A stretch of 64,000 nucleotides of DNA, from NCBI RefSeq assembly GCF_000067205.1, contig NC_010170.1, positions 4,960,001 through 5,024,000 of the forward strand. The letters are read 5' to 3'. A program made the translations under genes and the position numbers. The notes under the pieces are model-generated. The model was not told the origin of the DNA and ran no database searches. It saw nothing but the letters and a program-made list of their open reading frames with translations. Origin of the DNA: Bordetella petrii (GTDB taxonomy: Bacteria > Pseudomonadota > Gammaproteobacteria > Burkholderiales > Burkholderiaceae_B). Positions 16,957 through 25,472 of this stretch are shown piece by piece. Within the stretch, counting starts at the first letter, position 1. Each line of letters starts with the position of its first letter.

Positions 16957-19005
16957 ATGCAGCCCTCGCCCTGGCACGCCGGCGAACTCGCCCTGCAATC
17001 GCAGGCGGGGGCGCTGGCCAAAATGGATGACGTCGGCCGCCGCTACGTGCGCGACTATATGCCCGATCAGCATCGTGGATTTTTCGCGCAGCTGCCTTTC
17101 GTGGCCATCGGCGCCGTGGCACCGGATGGCGCGGTGTGGGCCACGCTGCGCGCAGGCAGCCCCGGCTTCCTGGCCAGCCCCGATCCGCGCCGCATGACGC
17201 TGGCCCTGGCCCGCGAGGCCGGCGACCCCGCCGATGCCGGCCTGGAAGACGGCAATGCCATCGGGCTGCTGGGCATCGACCTGGCCACGCGCCGCCGCAA
17301 CCGCATGAATGGCGTGCTGCGCCACGCCTTGGGCCAGATCGCCTACGTCGACGTGGAACAAAGCTTCGGCAATTGCCCGCGCTATATCCAGCAGCGCAGC
17401 GTCGCCTTCACGCGCGATCCCGCCGTGCCGGCAGACATACCGCCGCAGGCGCTGGATGCCCTGGATGACCGCGCCAGGACGCTGATCGCCCGTGCAGACT
17501 CGTTCTTCGTGGCCTCGTATGCGGACCTTCCCGACACGACCCGCCAGGTAGATGTGTCGCACCGCGGCGGCAGGCCGGGATTCGTGCGCCTGGACAGTGA
17601 CGGCGGCATGACCATTCCCGATTTCTCGGGCAATCTGTTCTTCAACACGCTGGGCAACTTCATGGTCAACCCCAGGGCCGGGGTGACCTTTGCCGACTTC
17701 GACAGCGGCGAGCTGCTGCAGATGAGCGGCCGCGCCGAAGTTATTGTGGATTCTCCCGACATCGCCGCGTTCCAGGGCGCGGAGCGGCTCTGGCGCTTCT
17801 TTCCCGACGTCATTGTGCGCCGCGAGCAGGCCCTGCCGCTGCGCTGGACGCGCGACGACGAGGGCGCTTCGCCCGCCTCGCTGCTGACCGGAAACTGGGA
17901 CGAAGCCGCCGGGCGCCGGCGCGCTACCGACCTGGCCGAGCATTGGCGCCCGTTCCGCGTGGCGCGCATCGTGGACGAAAGCAGCACCGTGCGGTCATTC
18001 CACCTCGAACCCGCCGACGGCGCCGGGCGCATCGTGCACCGCGCCGGCCAGTTCCTGCCCGTCCGCCTGGCGATACCCGGCCGCGCAAAGCCCGTGGTGC
18101 GTACCTACACCCTGTCGGTGGCGCCGTCCGACCCGGGCTACCGCATCAGCGTCAAGCGCGATGGCGCGGCCTCGCAACACCTGCACGACCAGGTGAAAGT
18201 GGGCGACATGATCGAAGCCCGCGCCCCGGCCGGCGCCTTCACCATGGAACCCGCCGCCGGGCGCCCGGCCGTGCTGCTGGCGGCCGGAATCGGCGTGACG
18301 CCCATGCTGGCCATGCTGCGCCACATTGTTTATGAAGGCCGGCGCACCCGGCACATGCGGCCCGCCTGGCTGTTCCATGCGGCGCGCACCCTGCGCGAGC
18401 GGGCCTTTTCCGAGGAAATCGCGTCGCTGCAGACGCAGGGCGACGGCGCGATCCGCGTCGTGCGCCTGCTCAGCGACCCGGCCGGGGCACAGGCCGGCAG
18501 CGACTACGACGAAGCCGGCCGCATCGATATCGCCGTGCTGCGCAGGCACCTGCCGCTGGACGACTACGATTTCTACCTGTGCGGGCCGGCTTCCTTCATG
18601 CAATCGCTGTACGACGCGCTGCGCGCGCTGCGCATAGCTGACGACCGGATTCACGCGGAGTCATTCGGCGGGTCGTCGCTGGTACGGCAGCAGCCGCCCG
18701 ATGCGCAGCCGCAAGCCCCGTCCCCGCCGCCCGCGGTCGAACCGGCGCCGGTATTCTTCCGGCGGTCCGCCCGGCAGGCGCAATGGAACCCGGGCGACGG
18801 CTCGCTGCTGGAGCTGGCCGAAGAGCACGGGCTGTCGCCCGAGTTCGGCTGCCGCAACGGCAGCTGCGGCACCTGCCGCACGCGTATCGTGCAAGGCGCG
18901 GTGGCCTATTCCAAGCGTCCGGCATACACGGTGCCGCAAGGCCATGCGCTGATCTGCTGCGCGGCCCCGGCGGCCGACGGGCCGCCCTTGCAACTGGAGC
19001 TCTGA
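16957..19005 (+). CDS. three-domain fusion: PNPOx-like split barrel, FAD/NAD(P) reductase, [2Fe-2S] ferredoxin
   Basis: A 682-aa multidomain redox protein. Residues about 40-290 form a pyridoxamine-5'-phosphate-oxidase-like flavin barrel. Residues about 330-575 are a ferredoxin-NADP reductase module with the FAD motif RTYTLS (382-387), the pyridine-nucleotide loop AAGIGVTPM (442-450) and a CGP segment (542-544). Residues about 598-682 are a plant-type ferredoxin with ligands C632, C637, C640 and C667/668. Electrons should pass NAD(P)H to FAD to the cluster and perhaps to the barrel flavin or a partner. A Pro/Ala-rich linker (about 578-598) precedes the ferredoxin. It is paired with a GST. Confidence 0.88.
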   Translation: MQPSPWHAGELALQSQAGALAKMDDVGRRYVRDYMPDQHRGFFAQLPFVAIGAVAPDGAVWATLRAGSPGFLASPDPRRMTLALAREAGDPADAGLEDGNAIGLLGIDLATRRRNRMNGVLRHALGQIAYVDVEQSFGNCPRYIQQRSVAFTRDPAVPADIPPQALDALDDRARTLIARADSFFVASYADLPDTTRQVDVSHRGGRPGFVRLDSDGGMTIPDFSGNLFFNTLGNFMVNPRAGVTFADFDSGELLQMSGRAEVIVDSPDIAAFQGAERLWRFFPDVIVRREQALPLRWTRDDEGASPASLLTGNWDEAAGRRRATDLAEHWRPFRVARIVDESSTVRSFHLEPADGAGRIVHRAGQFLPVRLAIPGRAKPVVRTYTLSVAPSDPGYRISVKRDGAASQHLHDQVKVGDMIEARAPAGAFTMEPAAGRPAVLLAAGIGVTPMLAMLRHIVYEGRRTRHMRPAWLFHAARTLRERAFSEEIASLQTQGDGAIRVVRLLSDPAGAQAGSDYDEAGRIDIAVLRRHLPLDDYDFYLCGPASFMQSLYDALRALRIADDRIHAESFGGSSLVRQQPPDAQPQAPSPPPAVEPAPVFFRRSARQAQWNPGDGSLLELAEEHGLSPEFGCRNGSCGTCRTRIVQGAVAYSKRPAYTVPQGHALICCAAPAADGPPLQLEL

Positions 19006-19040
19006 CAACGGGAAACCTCGACCAACAGTTATATGTCCGG

Positions 19041-20375
19041 CTACGCCATGCCGCGCAAGTCCGCGCGTTCATCCACACGCCACAGATCAGCCAGGCGTGC
19101 CGCCGCCGCGTCCGCCCCCAGAAATGGCGTGGCAAGCTCGATAAACTTGGAGTCCAGCTCGGCGTCGCTCAGGGGATCTTCGGGATCGCCTTTGCGGTTG
19201 GCCTGAAAGCAGGTCCGCCGCTCGCCAGAGTTGAATTCAAGCTCGACCCGGGCAGACCGGCTCGCCGGAAAGGCCGCGTCGATATCGGGATCCGCGTGCA
19301 CATCGATACGGTCGATGAGCGCTTCGATTTCGGGATCGAAGACGCGTGCGTCTTCATAGGCGTTCAGACGCACGCTTCCATGTAGAAAGGCGTGCGCCAC
19401 CACGTAGCGCAGGCTGAAGCGCGCCTCGTTGGCTGTTGCCGGCTTGCCGTAGCACGCGATGTCCAACGCAGGCCGATAGGTGTGCACCCGTATCCGGCGA
19501 ACATCCCGGATGTCGAAATGCTCGCCCGCGCGCAACGCCAGCGCGGCATCAATGGCCGCGAACGTATGCCCGCAGCCCACATGATTCTTGAATGTCAGCT
19601 TGGTAATGTGAAAGTCCTTGCCCAGCGTTTGGCCAATGCTATCCCACGCGGGACCGTCGCTCATGGCCTGGCCCAAGCCCCCTTTACCGTCCAGCATGTC
19701 CACGGCGCCCGTCAGCCCTTGCCGCGCCGCCCTTACCGCCAGCACGCCGGCCTCGGCCGCCCGCGCGGCATGCAGCGGCTTGCACATCGAGTCGCTACGA
19801 AACGCTTGTTGCAAGCCGGCCGCGAACGTGGCGGCAATGCCCAACGCGTGGGCAAACTGAGACTGATTCAGGCCATAAGCGGAACCCGCCGCCGCGGCCG
19901 CGCCGAACGTACCCACCGTGCCAGTGCTATGCCAGTACCGATAGTGCGCGCGGCCCAGCAACACGCCGATCCGGGTAGACACCTCGTAGCCCGTTACGAT
20001 GGCCTTCAGCAGGCGCGCCCCGCTCAAGCCCTGTTCCTGGCTAGCGGCAAGCGCCGCCGCGATGGTCGCCGCCCCCGGGTGATACATCGCGTCCCGATAG
20101 CTGTCATCCAGTTCGGCGGCGTGCGCGGCGGCGCCATTGATCAGGGCGGCGGACCGCGCCGTCGCCCGCCCTGCGCCTACCAGTTCGGCAGCATCCGATG
20201 CCGGTTCATCCAGCAATAGCGAACGGAGTATCGTCACCGCGGCGTCGGACGTGCCGGGATAAGCAGCCGCATACCAATCGATGAGGGCACGCTTGGCGTG
20301 CCGCACGACCTCGCCGGGCAGGGATTCCTGCTGAATCTGGTCAGCAAACGCGCTCAGGACTTCTATGGCATGCAT
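19041..20375 (-). CDS. MmgE/PrpD family protein (2-methylcitrate dehydratase-like)
   Basis: A 444-aa member of the MmgE/PrpD superfamily. Typical segments are AAHAAELDDSYRDAMYHPGA, GYEVSTRIG, HSTGTVGTFGAAAAAGSAYG and FHITKLTFKNHVGCGHTFAAI. Family enzymes dehydrate or isomerise tricarboxylate-like substrates. The gene lies downstream of a Bug receptor gene on the same strand (69 bp gap), in a cluster with an acyl-CoA synthetase and an enoyl-CoA hydratase. A role in breaking down an imported carboxylic acid is a reasonable inference; 2-methylcitrate itself is not indicated, since prpB/prpC are absent. Confidence 0.9.
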   Translation of the reverse strand: MHAIEVLSAFADQIQQESLPGEVVRHAKRALIDWYAAAYPGTSDAAVTILRSLLLDEPASDAAELVGAGRATARSAALINGAAAHAAELDDSYRDAMYHPGAATIAAALAASQEQGLSGARLLKAIVTGYEVSTRIGVLLGRAHYRYWHSTGTVGTFGAAAAAGSAYGLNQSQFAHALGIAATFAAGLQQAFRSDSMCKPLHAARAAEAGVLAVRAARQGLTGAVDMLDGKGGLGQAMSDGPAWDSIGQTLGKDFHITKLTFKNHVGCGHTFAAIDAALALRAGEHFDIRDVRRIRVHTYRPALDIACYGKPATANEARFSLRYVVAHAFLHGSVRLNAYEDARVFDPEIEALIDRIDVHADPDIDAAFPASRSARVELEFNSGERRTCFQANRKGDPEDPLSDAELDSKFIELATPFLGADAAAARLADLWRVDERADLRGMA

Positions 20376-20444
20376 ATGGCCGCTTCCATGTGACGTTCGA
20401 GTTTCTGAAGCGCCGCATGGCCGGAGAATGCGGCGGACTCTTGT

Positions 20445-21437
20445 TCAGGGGTTATCGGTGATCCCTGCGTCCTTGACGATCTTGCCCCAACGAGCCTCTT
20501 CCTGCTTCACGAATTCCCCCAGCGCCTCGGGTGTACCCACAGTCGCGACCAGGCCTTCGAGCTCCAGCGCCTTTTGGAAGTCCGGCCGTTTCGACACTTT
20601 CTTGATCGCGGCGTTCAATTGATCAATTACCGCCTTCGGGGTGCCTTGCGGCACGAACACGCCGTACCAGCTATCGACGAAATACTCCGGCTCGCCGGAT
20701 TCAGCCACCGTGGGCACGCCGGGATAGGCAGGCGAGCGATCCTTGGTCGTTACCGCCAGCGCCCGCAATTGGCCACTCTTTATGTGACCGCTGACGCTGG
20801 CCGACGTCGAGAAGATCATGTCGATCTGTCCGCCGATCAGGTCGTTGATTCCGGGGCCTGCGCCCTTGTACGGCACGTGCAGGATGTCCACCTTGCCCAG
20901 GCTCTTGAACAGTTCGCCCGCCAGATGCGCAGACGTGCCATTGCCATACGACCCAAACGTCAGCTTGCCCGGATGGGCCTTGGCATACGCGAGAATGTCC
21001 TGCACGCTCTTGAACTGGGATTTCGGCGACACCACCAGAACATTAGGAGACTTCCCTATCATCGCTACCGGCGCGAACGCCTGATCCGTGTCGTAGGGCA
21101 GCTTCTTGTGTATGGCCGGATTCACCGCGTGCGCGAAGGTCGACATCAACATGGTGTAGCCGTCCGGCGCGCTCTTGGCGACGTTTTCGGTGCCGATAAT
21201 GGTGCTGGCGCCTGGGCGATTCTCGACCACCACCGATTGGCCAAGTTCATCGGTCAGCTCCCTGGCCAGCTGACGGGCAACAGTATCGGTGCCGCCGCCG
21301 GGTGTGAACGGCACCACGATCCGCAATGGCCGATCCGGGAAGGCCGCCCATGCCTGCGGCGCCGCCAGCACACCCGCCGTCAACAGTATGGCGCCGAGCG
21401 CCTTGATGCGTCGCGTCGCGACCTGGCTAATCTTCAT
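20445..21437 (-). CDS. Bug-type tripartite tricarboxylate receptor (periplasmic solute-binding protein)
   Basis: A 330-aa exported binding protein. ATG 21437 follows an AGGAG site and gives a clear signal peptide (KALGAILLTAGVLAAPQAWA). The mature start FPDRPLRIVVPFTPGGGTDT is the hallmark of the Bug/TctC family that is expanded in Bordetella and relatives; NRPGASTIIGTENVAKS and HVPYKGAGPGINDLIGG are further signatures. No TctA/TctB membrane genes are present, as is usual for orphan Bugs. An IclR-like palindrome lies 87-105 bp upstream, suggesting control by the IclR regulator at 24576. Confidence 0.93.
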   Translation of the reverse strand: MKISQVATRRIKALGAILLTAGVLAAPQAWAAFPDRPLRIVVPFTPGGGTDTVARQLARELTDELGQSVVVENRPGASTIIGTENVAKSAPDGYTMLMSTFAHAVNPAIHKKLPYDTDQAFAPVAMIGKSPNVLVVSPKSQFKSVQDILAYAKAHPGKLTFGSYGNGTSAHLAGELFKSLGKVDILHVPYKGAGPGINDLIGGQIDMIFSTSASVSGHIKSGQLRALAVTTKDRSPAYPGVPTVAESGEPEYFVDSWYGVFVPQGTPKAVIDQLNAAIKKVSKRPDFQKALELEGLVATVGTPEALGEFVKQEEARWGKIVKDAGITDNP

Positions 21438-21499
21438 GAATAGTCTCCTGGTATTTACGGCGCCTATCTGAGTGCGGCGCATGAGAAAAGTGTAGGAGC

Positions 21500-21515
21500 G
21501 GCAAACTCGTTTGCC
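21500..21515. promoter_or_regulatory. inverted repeat upstream of the Bug gene
   Basis: GGCAAAC-TC-GTTTGCC is a 7-bp perfect inverted repeat with a 2-bp centre, 63-78 bp upstream of the Bug start codon and directly next to the TTCCA-type palindrome. It may be a second operator half or a weak hairpin terminator for the upstream synthetase gene. Orientation cannot be decided from sequence. Confidence 0.35.
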
Positions 21516-21523
21516 ACCCCATC

Positions 21524-21542
21524 AATTCCATCCACTGGAATT
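21524..21542. promoter_or_regulatory. IclR-type operator candidate upstream of the Bug gene
   Basis: AATTCCA-TCCAC-TGGAATT is a 7-bp perfect inverted repeat with a 5-bp spacer. The core TTCCA-N5-TGGAA is the same arrangement as the palindrome in front of the IclR gene at 24557-24571. The site overlaps the last codon of the acyl-CoA synthetase gene and lies about 90 bp upstream of the Bug start, a suitable place for an activator or repressor of the Bug-PrpD transcript. Confidence 0.6.
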
Positions 21543-23646
21543 ACGTTGACGCGTCCCGCAAGACCGCGATGCCGTCAGCCGCGTATGCGCCCTGCCCCAG
21601 CGGTTTGACGAACAGCGGGTTGATCTCGGCTTCCAGCAGCTGATCTTGCAAGGCCTCGGCCATGCGCGAGAACGCCAGCACGGCCTCGACCAGCGCCGGA
21701 ACGTCCGTACGCTCCCGTCCGCGATAACCGTTCAGCAGGGGCCACGTTTTCAGGCGCCGCAAGGCCGCCTCGACCTGCTCCGCACTCAACGCCGAGCCAT
21801 CCTCGGGCAACAGCAGCAAAGTGGCATCGCGGACCAGTTCGGCGACCACGCCGCCCATGCCCAACAAAATGGCGGTGCCCAACGGGTCTTTGTGCAAGCC
21901 GACAATCACCTCTGCCGCGCCGGAGATCATTTCCTGGACCAGGTACGCGTCGGGTTCGCTGCCGGTATGCCGCCGCACGTCCTGCGCCATCTGCCGCAGC
22001 CGCTGGGCGATGTCTTGCGCCGCAATATTGACCGCAACGCCGCCTACGTCGCTCTTGTGCGTTATTTTTCCGGACAAGAGCTTCAGCACCACGCGCGGCC
22101 CCAGCTTCCGCGCGGCCTCGATCGCCTCGGCTTCGTTGCGCACGATGATCTCTCGCACGCCTTGAACGCCAAAGCGGGCGAACAAGGCCTTGGCCTGGGC
22201 CTCGTCGAGTGAACCGTATTCGTTGCACGCCGCCGGCGTCTGCGCCGCGCGCGGCCGGGATGCCGTTCCCGCATGCATGTCGCGCGCCTGCACTTTCCAC
22301 ATCGCCGACAACGCCGCGCTGACGCTCTCCGGCGCGTAGAAGGCCGGGATATCGAAACGACTGATCATCTCCGCCGCGGCGGGAGCATGCGGACTGATAT
22401 AGGCCATCAGGGGTTTGTCGCTCAGCGCGAGCGAATCCCTGAGCGCACCGGCCATCAGCTCCGGCTGCGCCACGGCGGATGACCCCACGATGACGACCAG
22501 CGCATCGTACTCGTCGCTCTCCAGCACGATGCGGATTGCGCTGCGCAGCAGGTCTGGCTGCAGGCCAGCCAGCGTCACGTCAATCGGATTTCGGTCTAAC
22601 GCCGCATGGTCGCCCTTTTGCAGCGCTCGCAGCGCTTCGCCCGTGCGTGCATCCGGCGCGGGCAGCGCGAACCCCGCGACACCCAGGCAGTCCGCGACCA
22701 GCGTGCCCGCGCCGCCCGTCGATGTCAGGATCGCCACCCGGCGGCCACGGAGCTTGCGTTCGCCAGCCAAGGCGGCCGGAATATCCAGCAGATCCGAGAA
22801 GGCCTGCGCGCGAATGATGCCCGCCTCTTCAAACAGGGCGTCATACATGCCGTCCGCACCCGCCAGCGCCCCGGTGTGCGACGCGGCGGCTTGCGCTCCG
22901 GACTCCGAGCGTCCGATCTTGAAGGCCACGATCGGCTTTCCTGCGAGCGCGGCCTTGCGAGCGGCCGCGCGGAATGCCCTGGGGTTGCGGATGGTCTCGA
23001 CGTAGAGCGCGATCACACGGGTCGCCGGGTCGTCCGCCAGCGCGTCGACAAAGTCGGCCAGGTCCAGGTCGACCTCGTTGCTGGTGGAGATCAGTTTCGA
23101 AAAGCCGATGCCCCGCGCCACGGCGCGCGACAGCAACGCGCCCAGGATGCCGCCGCTCTGCGACACCAGGCCAATCGCGCCGCTATGCAACTGATCGACC
23201 TCCAATGCACCGCTGGCGGACAAGATGATGCGATCGGTCAGATTGACCAGCCCGATCGTGTTCGGCCCCAGAATGCGCATGCTGCCAGCCGCTTCAAGCA
23301 GTTCGCGCTGGCGGCGCGCGCCGCCTTCTCCGGTCTCGGAATAGCCGCTGGCCAGCACGATTGCCGCGCCCGTGCCGATAGCCGCCAGATCACGGACAGC
23401 CTGTTGCGTACGCTCTGCGCCGAGCAACACAATCGCCACGTCCGGCGCCTCCGGCAGGGACTGCGCGTCGGGATAGCAACGCAGGCCGTCGATGTCGGAA
23501 GCCTTGGGGTTGACCGGGTACACCCGGCCCTGGAATCCATGCTTGCGCAAGTAGCCCACCGGCCGGCCCGACGTCTTGGCCGGATCGGCCGAGGCCCCGA
23601 CCACGGCCACGCTTTGAGGGCGCAGTAACTTCGCGAGCCCGGTCAT
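21541..23646 (-). CDS. ADP-forming acyl-CoA synthetase (acetate-CoA ligase, NDP-forming type)
   Basis: A 701-aa protein fusing the alpha and beta parts of NDP-forming acyl-CoA synthetase. The CoA-binding Rossmann domain (about 1-130, VAVVGASADPAKTSGRPVG), ligase domains with the probable phospho-His H257 in ASHTGALAG, and a C-terminal ATP-grasp domain (about 480-700) are all visible. It would activate an organic acid to its CoA thioester at the cost of ATP to ADP. The start overlaps the enoyl-CoA hydratase stop by 4 bp, so the two are translated together: activation then hydration in one pathway. Confidence 0.9.
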   Translation of the reverse strand: MTGLAKLLRPQSVAVVGASADPAKTSGRPVGYLRKHGFQGRVYPVNPKASDIDGLRCYPDAQSLPEAPDVAIVLLGAERTQQAVRDLAAIGTGAAIVLASGYSETGEGGARRQRELLEAAGSMRILGPNTIGLVNLTDRIILSASGALEVDQLHSGAIGLVSQSGGILGALLSRAVARGIGFSKLISTSNEVDLDLADFVDALADDPATRVIALYVETIRNPRAFRAAARKAALAGKPIVAFKIGRSESGAQAAASHTGALAGADGMYDALFEEAGIIRAQAFSDLLDIPAALAGERKLRGRRVAILTSTGGAGTLVADCLGVAGFALPAPDARTGEALRALQKGDHAALDRNPIDVTLAGLQPDLLRSAIRIVLESDEYDALVVIVGSSAVAQPELMAGALRDSLALSDKPLMAYISPHAPAAAEMISRFDIPAFYAPESVSAALSAMWKVQARDMHAGTASRPRAAQTPAACNEYGSLDEAQAKALFARFGVQGVREIIVRNEAEAIEAARKLGPRVVLKLLSGKITHKSDVGGVAVNIAAQDIAQRLRQMAQDVRRHTGSEPDAYLVQEMISGAAEVIVGLHKDPLGTAILLGMGGVVAELVRDATLLLLPEDGSALSAEQVEAALRRLKTWPLLNGYRGRERTDVPALVEAVLAFSRMAEALQDQLLEAEINPLFVKPLGQGAYAADGIAVLRDAST

Positions 23647-24449
23647 TTTTTTTCTCCCTTGGCTTGGGCCATCCTGGCCAGAAACGCCGCCACGGAGTCG
23701 CGATGCTCGGTGCTCGTGTAGCAGATACCCTGTGCCTGGCTGCCCATCGCGAACACCTGGTCTGCGGTCAGTTCAGAGCTCTGATCCAGAATCGACTTGC
23801 TCAGGGCCAGCGCGGTGGGAGATCCTTGCGACAGATCGGCCGCCCACGCCTGCGCCGCCCGCAGTTCGTCGCCAGCCGGGACCAGGCGATCGGCGATGCC
23901 CAGCGCGAGCGCCTCGTCGGCCGCCACCTTGCGGCCGGAATAGATCAGATCCTTGGCGCGCGCCAGGCCTACCCGACGAGGCAAGAAATACATGCCGCCC
24001 CCATCCGGGATCAGGCCACGCGCGATGTAGCTCCAGGTAAAGGTCGCGTTTTCGGACGCGACGATGAAATCGCAGCTCAGCGCGGTGTCCGCGCCCAGCC
24101 CGGCGGCCGCGCCATTTACTGCCGCAATCGTCGGCTTGGGCATGTGGAACAACAGGCCGACCGCATGGTGCACTCGCTGCTGACGGAACCAGCCATTGAA
24201 AGCCACCTCGCCCGCGGGCGCATCCATGCGTCGCTGCATGCCCGAAATATCCCCGCCGGCACAGAACCCTTTTCCTGCTCCAGTCAGAACCAGCGCCCTG
24301 ATGGCGCGATCCTGGGCAACGGATTCCAGGGCATGGATCAGCTCGGCGCGCATCGGGTCGCTGATCGCGTTGCGCTTTTCCGGCCGATTCAACGTCAGCG
24401 TCGCCACGCCCTGATCAGATTGAAGTTTGATGAATTCGTAGTCCGCCAT
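23643..24449 (-). CDS. enoyl-CoA hydratase/isomerase family protein
   Basis: A 268-aa crotonase-fold protein. The oxyanion-hole loops are visible in GAGKGFCAGGDISGMQ and GAAAGLGADTALSCDF, followed by ARGLIPDGGGMYFLPRRVG. ATG 24449 is preceded by GGAGC. It is the first gene of the minus-strand catabolic cluster (hydratase, synthetase, Bug, PrpD) and is divergent from the IclR gene, with 126 bp between the starts. Substrate is unknown. Confidence 0.92.
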   Translation of the reverse strand: MADYEFIKLQSDQGVATLTLNRPEKRNAISDPMRAELIHALESVAQDRAIRALVLTGAGKGFCAGGDISGMQRRMDAPAGEVAFNGWFRQQRVHHAVGLLFHMPKPTIAAVNGAAAGLGADTALSCDFIVASENATFTWSYIARGLIPDGGGMYFLPRRVGLARAKDLIYSGRKVAADEALALGIADRLVPAGDELRAAQAWAADLSQGSPTALALSKSILDQSSELTADQVFAMGSQAQGICYTSTEHRDSVAAFLARMAQAKGEKK

Positions 24450-24556
24450 CTCTAAGCTCCGTCATATCGAAAGGCCAGTTGCTCCGGTTGCAGGTTTTTT
24501 CTTGGCTGGCATTAACGACACAGTAGGCGTTACAGTGGCGGAAAACACGCTCCTAT

Positions 24557-24571
24557 TTCCACAGAATGGAA
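24557..24571. promoter_or_regulatory. IclR-type operator candidate at the iclR promoter
   Basis: TTCCA-CAGAA-TGGAA, a 5-bp inverted repeat with 5-bp spacer, ends 4 bp before the start codon of the IclR-family gene. It matches the core of the site at 21524-21542 exactly (TTCCA-N5-TGGAA). This position fits autoregulation, and the same intergenic region also serves the divergent hydratase gene. Confidence 0.6.
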
Positions 24572-24575
24572 TTAC

Positions 24576-25394
24576 ATGGCAGCCTCCGCGAAGCCTGCAG
24601 CCCGCCCTGAAGCCCACCGCCGTTTCGATGGCGTCAGCCAGAACCGATCGCTGGAACGCGGCCTGGAGATACTGCGCGCGTTCCGCCCCGGCACCGATTT
24701 GTTGGGAAACGGCGAACTGGCGGAACGCACGGGGTTGTCGGCCGCAACGGTCAGCCGGCTGACGCAGACGTTGGTAACCAGCGGTTTCCTTGAGCATGAT
24801 CGCGCAGCGCGTGCGTACCGGCTGGCCGCGCCCGTGTTAAGCCTGGGACACGCCATGCGCGCCGCCTCGCCCGTGCTCAAGGCGGCCGCGCCGCTGATGC
24901 AGGACTTGTCCATCAAGCTCAAGGTCAACGTCGGCCTGGCCGCCCCGGACCGGGCCGAAATGATTTATCTGGAGTCTTTCCGGTACAACCGCAAGGCTAC
25001 GCTGCGGTCCATCGTCGCGGGCCAACGTGTTCCCATCGAACTGACATCGCTGGGACGCGCTTACCTGGCCACCTTGAACGCGGAGATTCGCGACGCGCTG
25101 TTAAGCGCGATCAGGCGCGGCTACCGCAGCGCCGCCTGGGAACCCATCGGCGCCGCTGTCGACAAAGCCATCGCCAAAGTCGCGGCCGACGATTACTGTG
25201 CCGCCTCGTGGCAGCCCGGTGTGGTCGCGTTGTCCACGCCCCTGATGCTGCGCGGCGGGCAGGCCTTGGCGCTGAATCTCAGCCTGACTACCGACGAGTC
25301 CGCTGCGCCAATCGCCCGGCGACATGCCAAGGACCTGCTGACGCTAAAGGAACGAATTACCCATGAGATCGAGCGCAGGGATGACGACGGCTGA
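24576..25394 (+). CDS. IclR family transcriptional regulator
   Basis: A 272-aa regulator with an N-terminal winged helix (about 20-85, SLERGLEILRAF, then GNGELAERTGLSAATVSRLTQ) and a C-terminal GAF-like effector domain (about 95-265). It is divergent from the hydratase-synthetase-Bug-PrpD cluster and very probably controls it in response to the imported acid or its CoA ester. Two TTCCA-N5-TGGAA palindromes, one just before this gene and one upstream of the Bug gene, are the expected binding sites. ATG 24576 is the only good start. Confidence 0.92.
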   Translation: MAASAKPAARPEAHRRFDGVSQNRSLERGLEILRAFRPGTDLLGNGELAERTGLSAATVSRLTQTLVTSGFLEHDRAARAYRLAAPVLSLGHAMRAASPVLKAAAPLMQDLSIKLKVNVGLAAPDRAEMIYLESFRYNRKATLRSIVAGQRVPIELTSLGRAYLATLNAEIRDALLSAIRRGYRSAAWEPIGAAVDKAIAKVAADDYCAASWQPGVVALSTPLMLRGGQALALNLSLTTDESAAPIARRHAKDLLTLKERITHEIERRDDDG

Positions 25395-25472
25395 TTCCAC
25401 CCGGCCCTTCGCTACCTAAGTAACTGTAAACTATAGGTTTTATTCTCAACGTTTCAACGGTCGGATTCCCAG

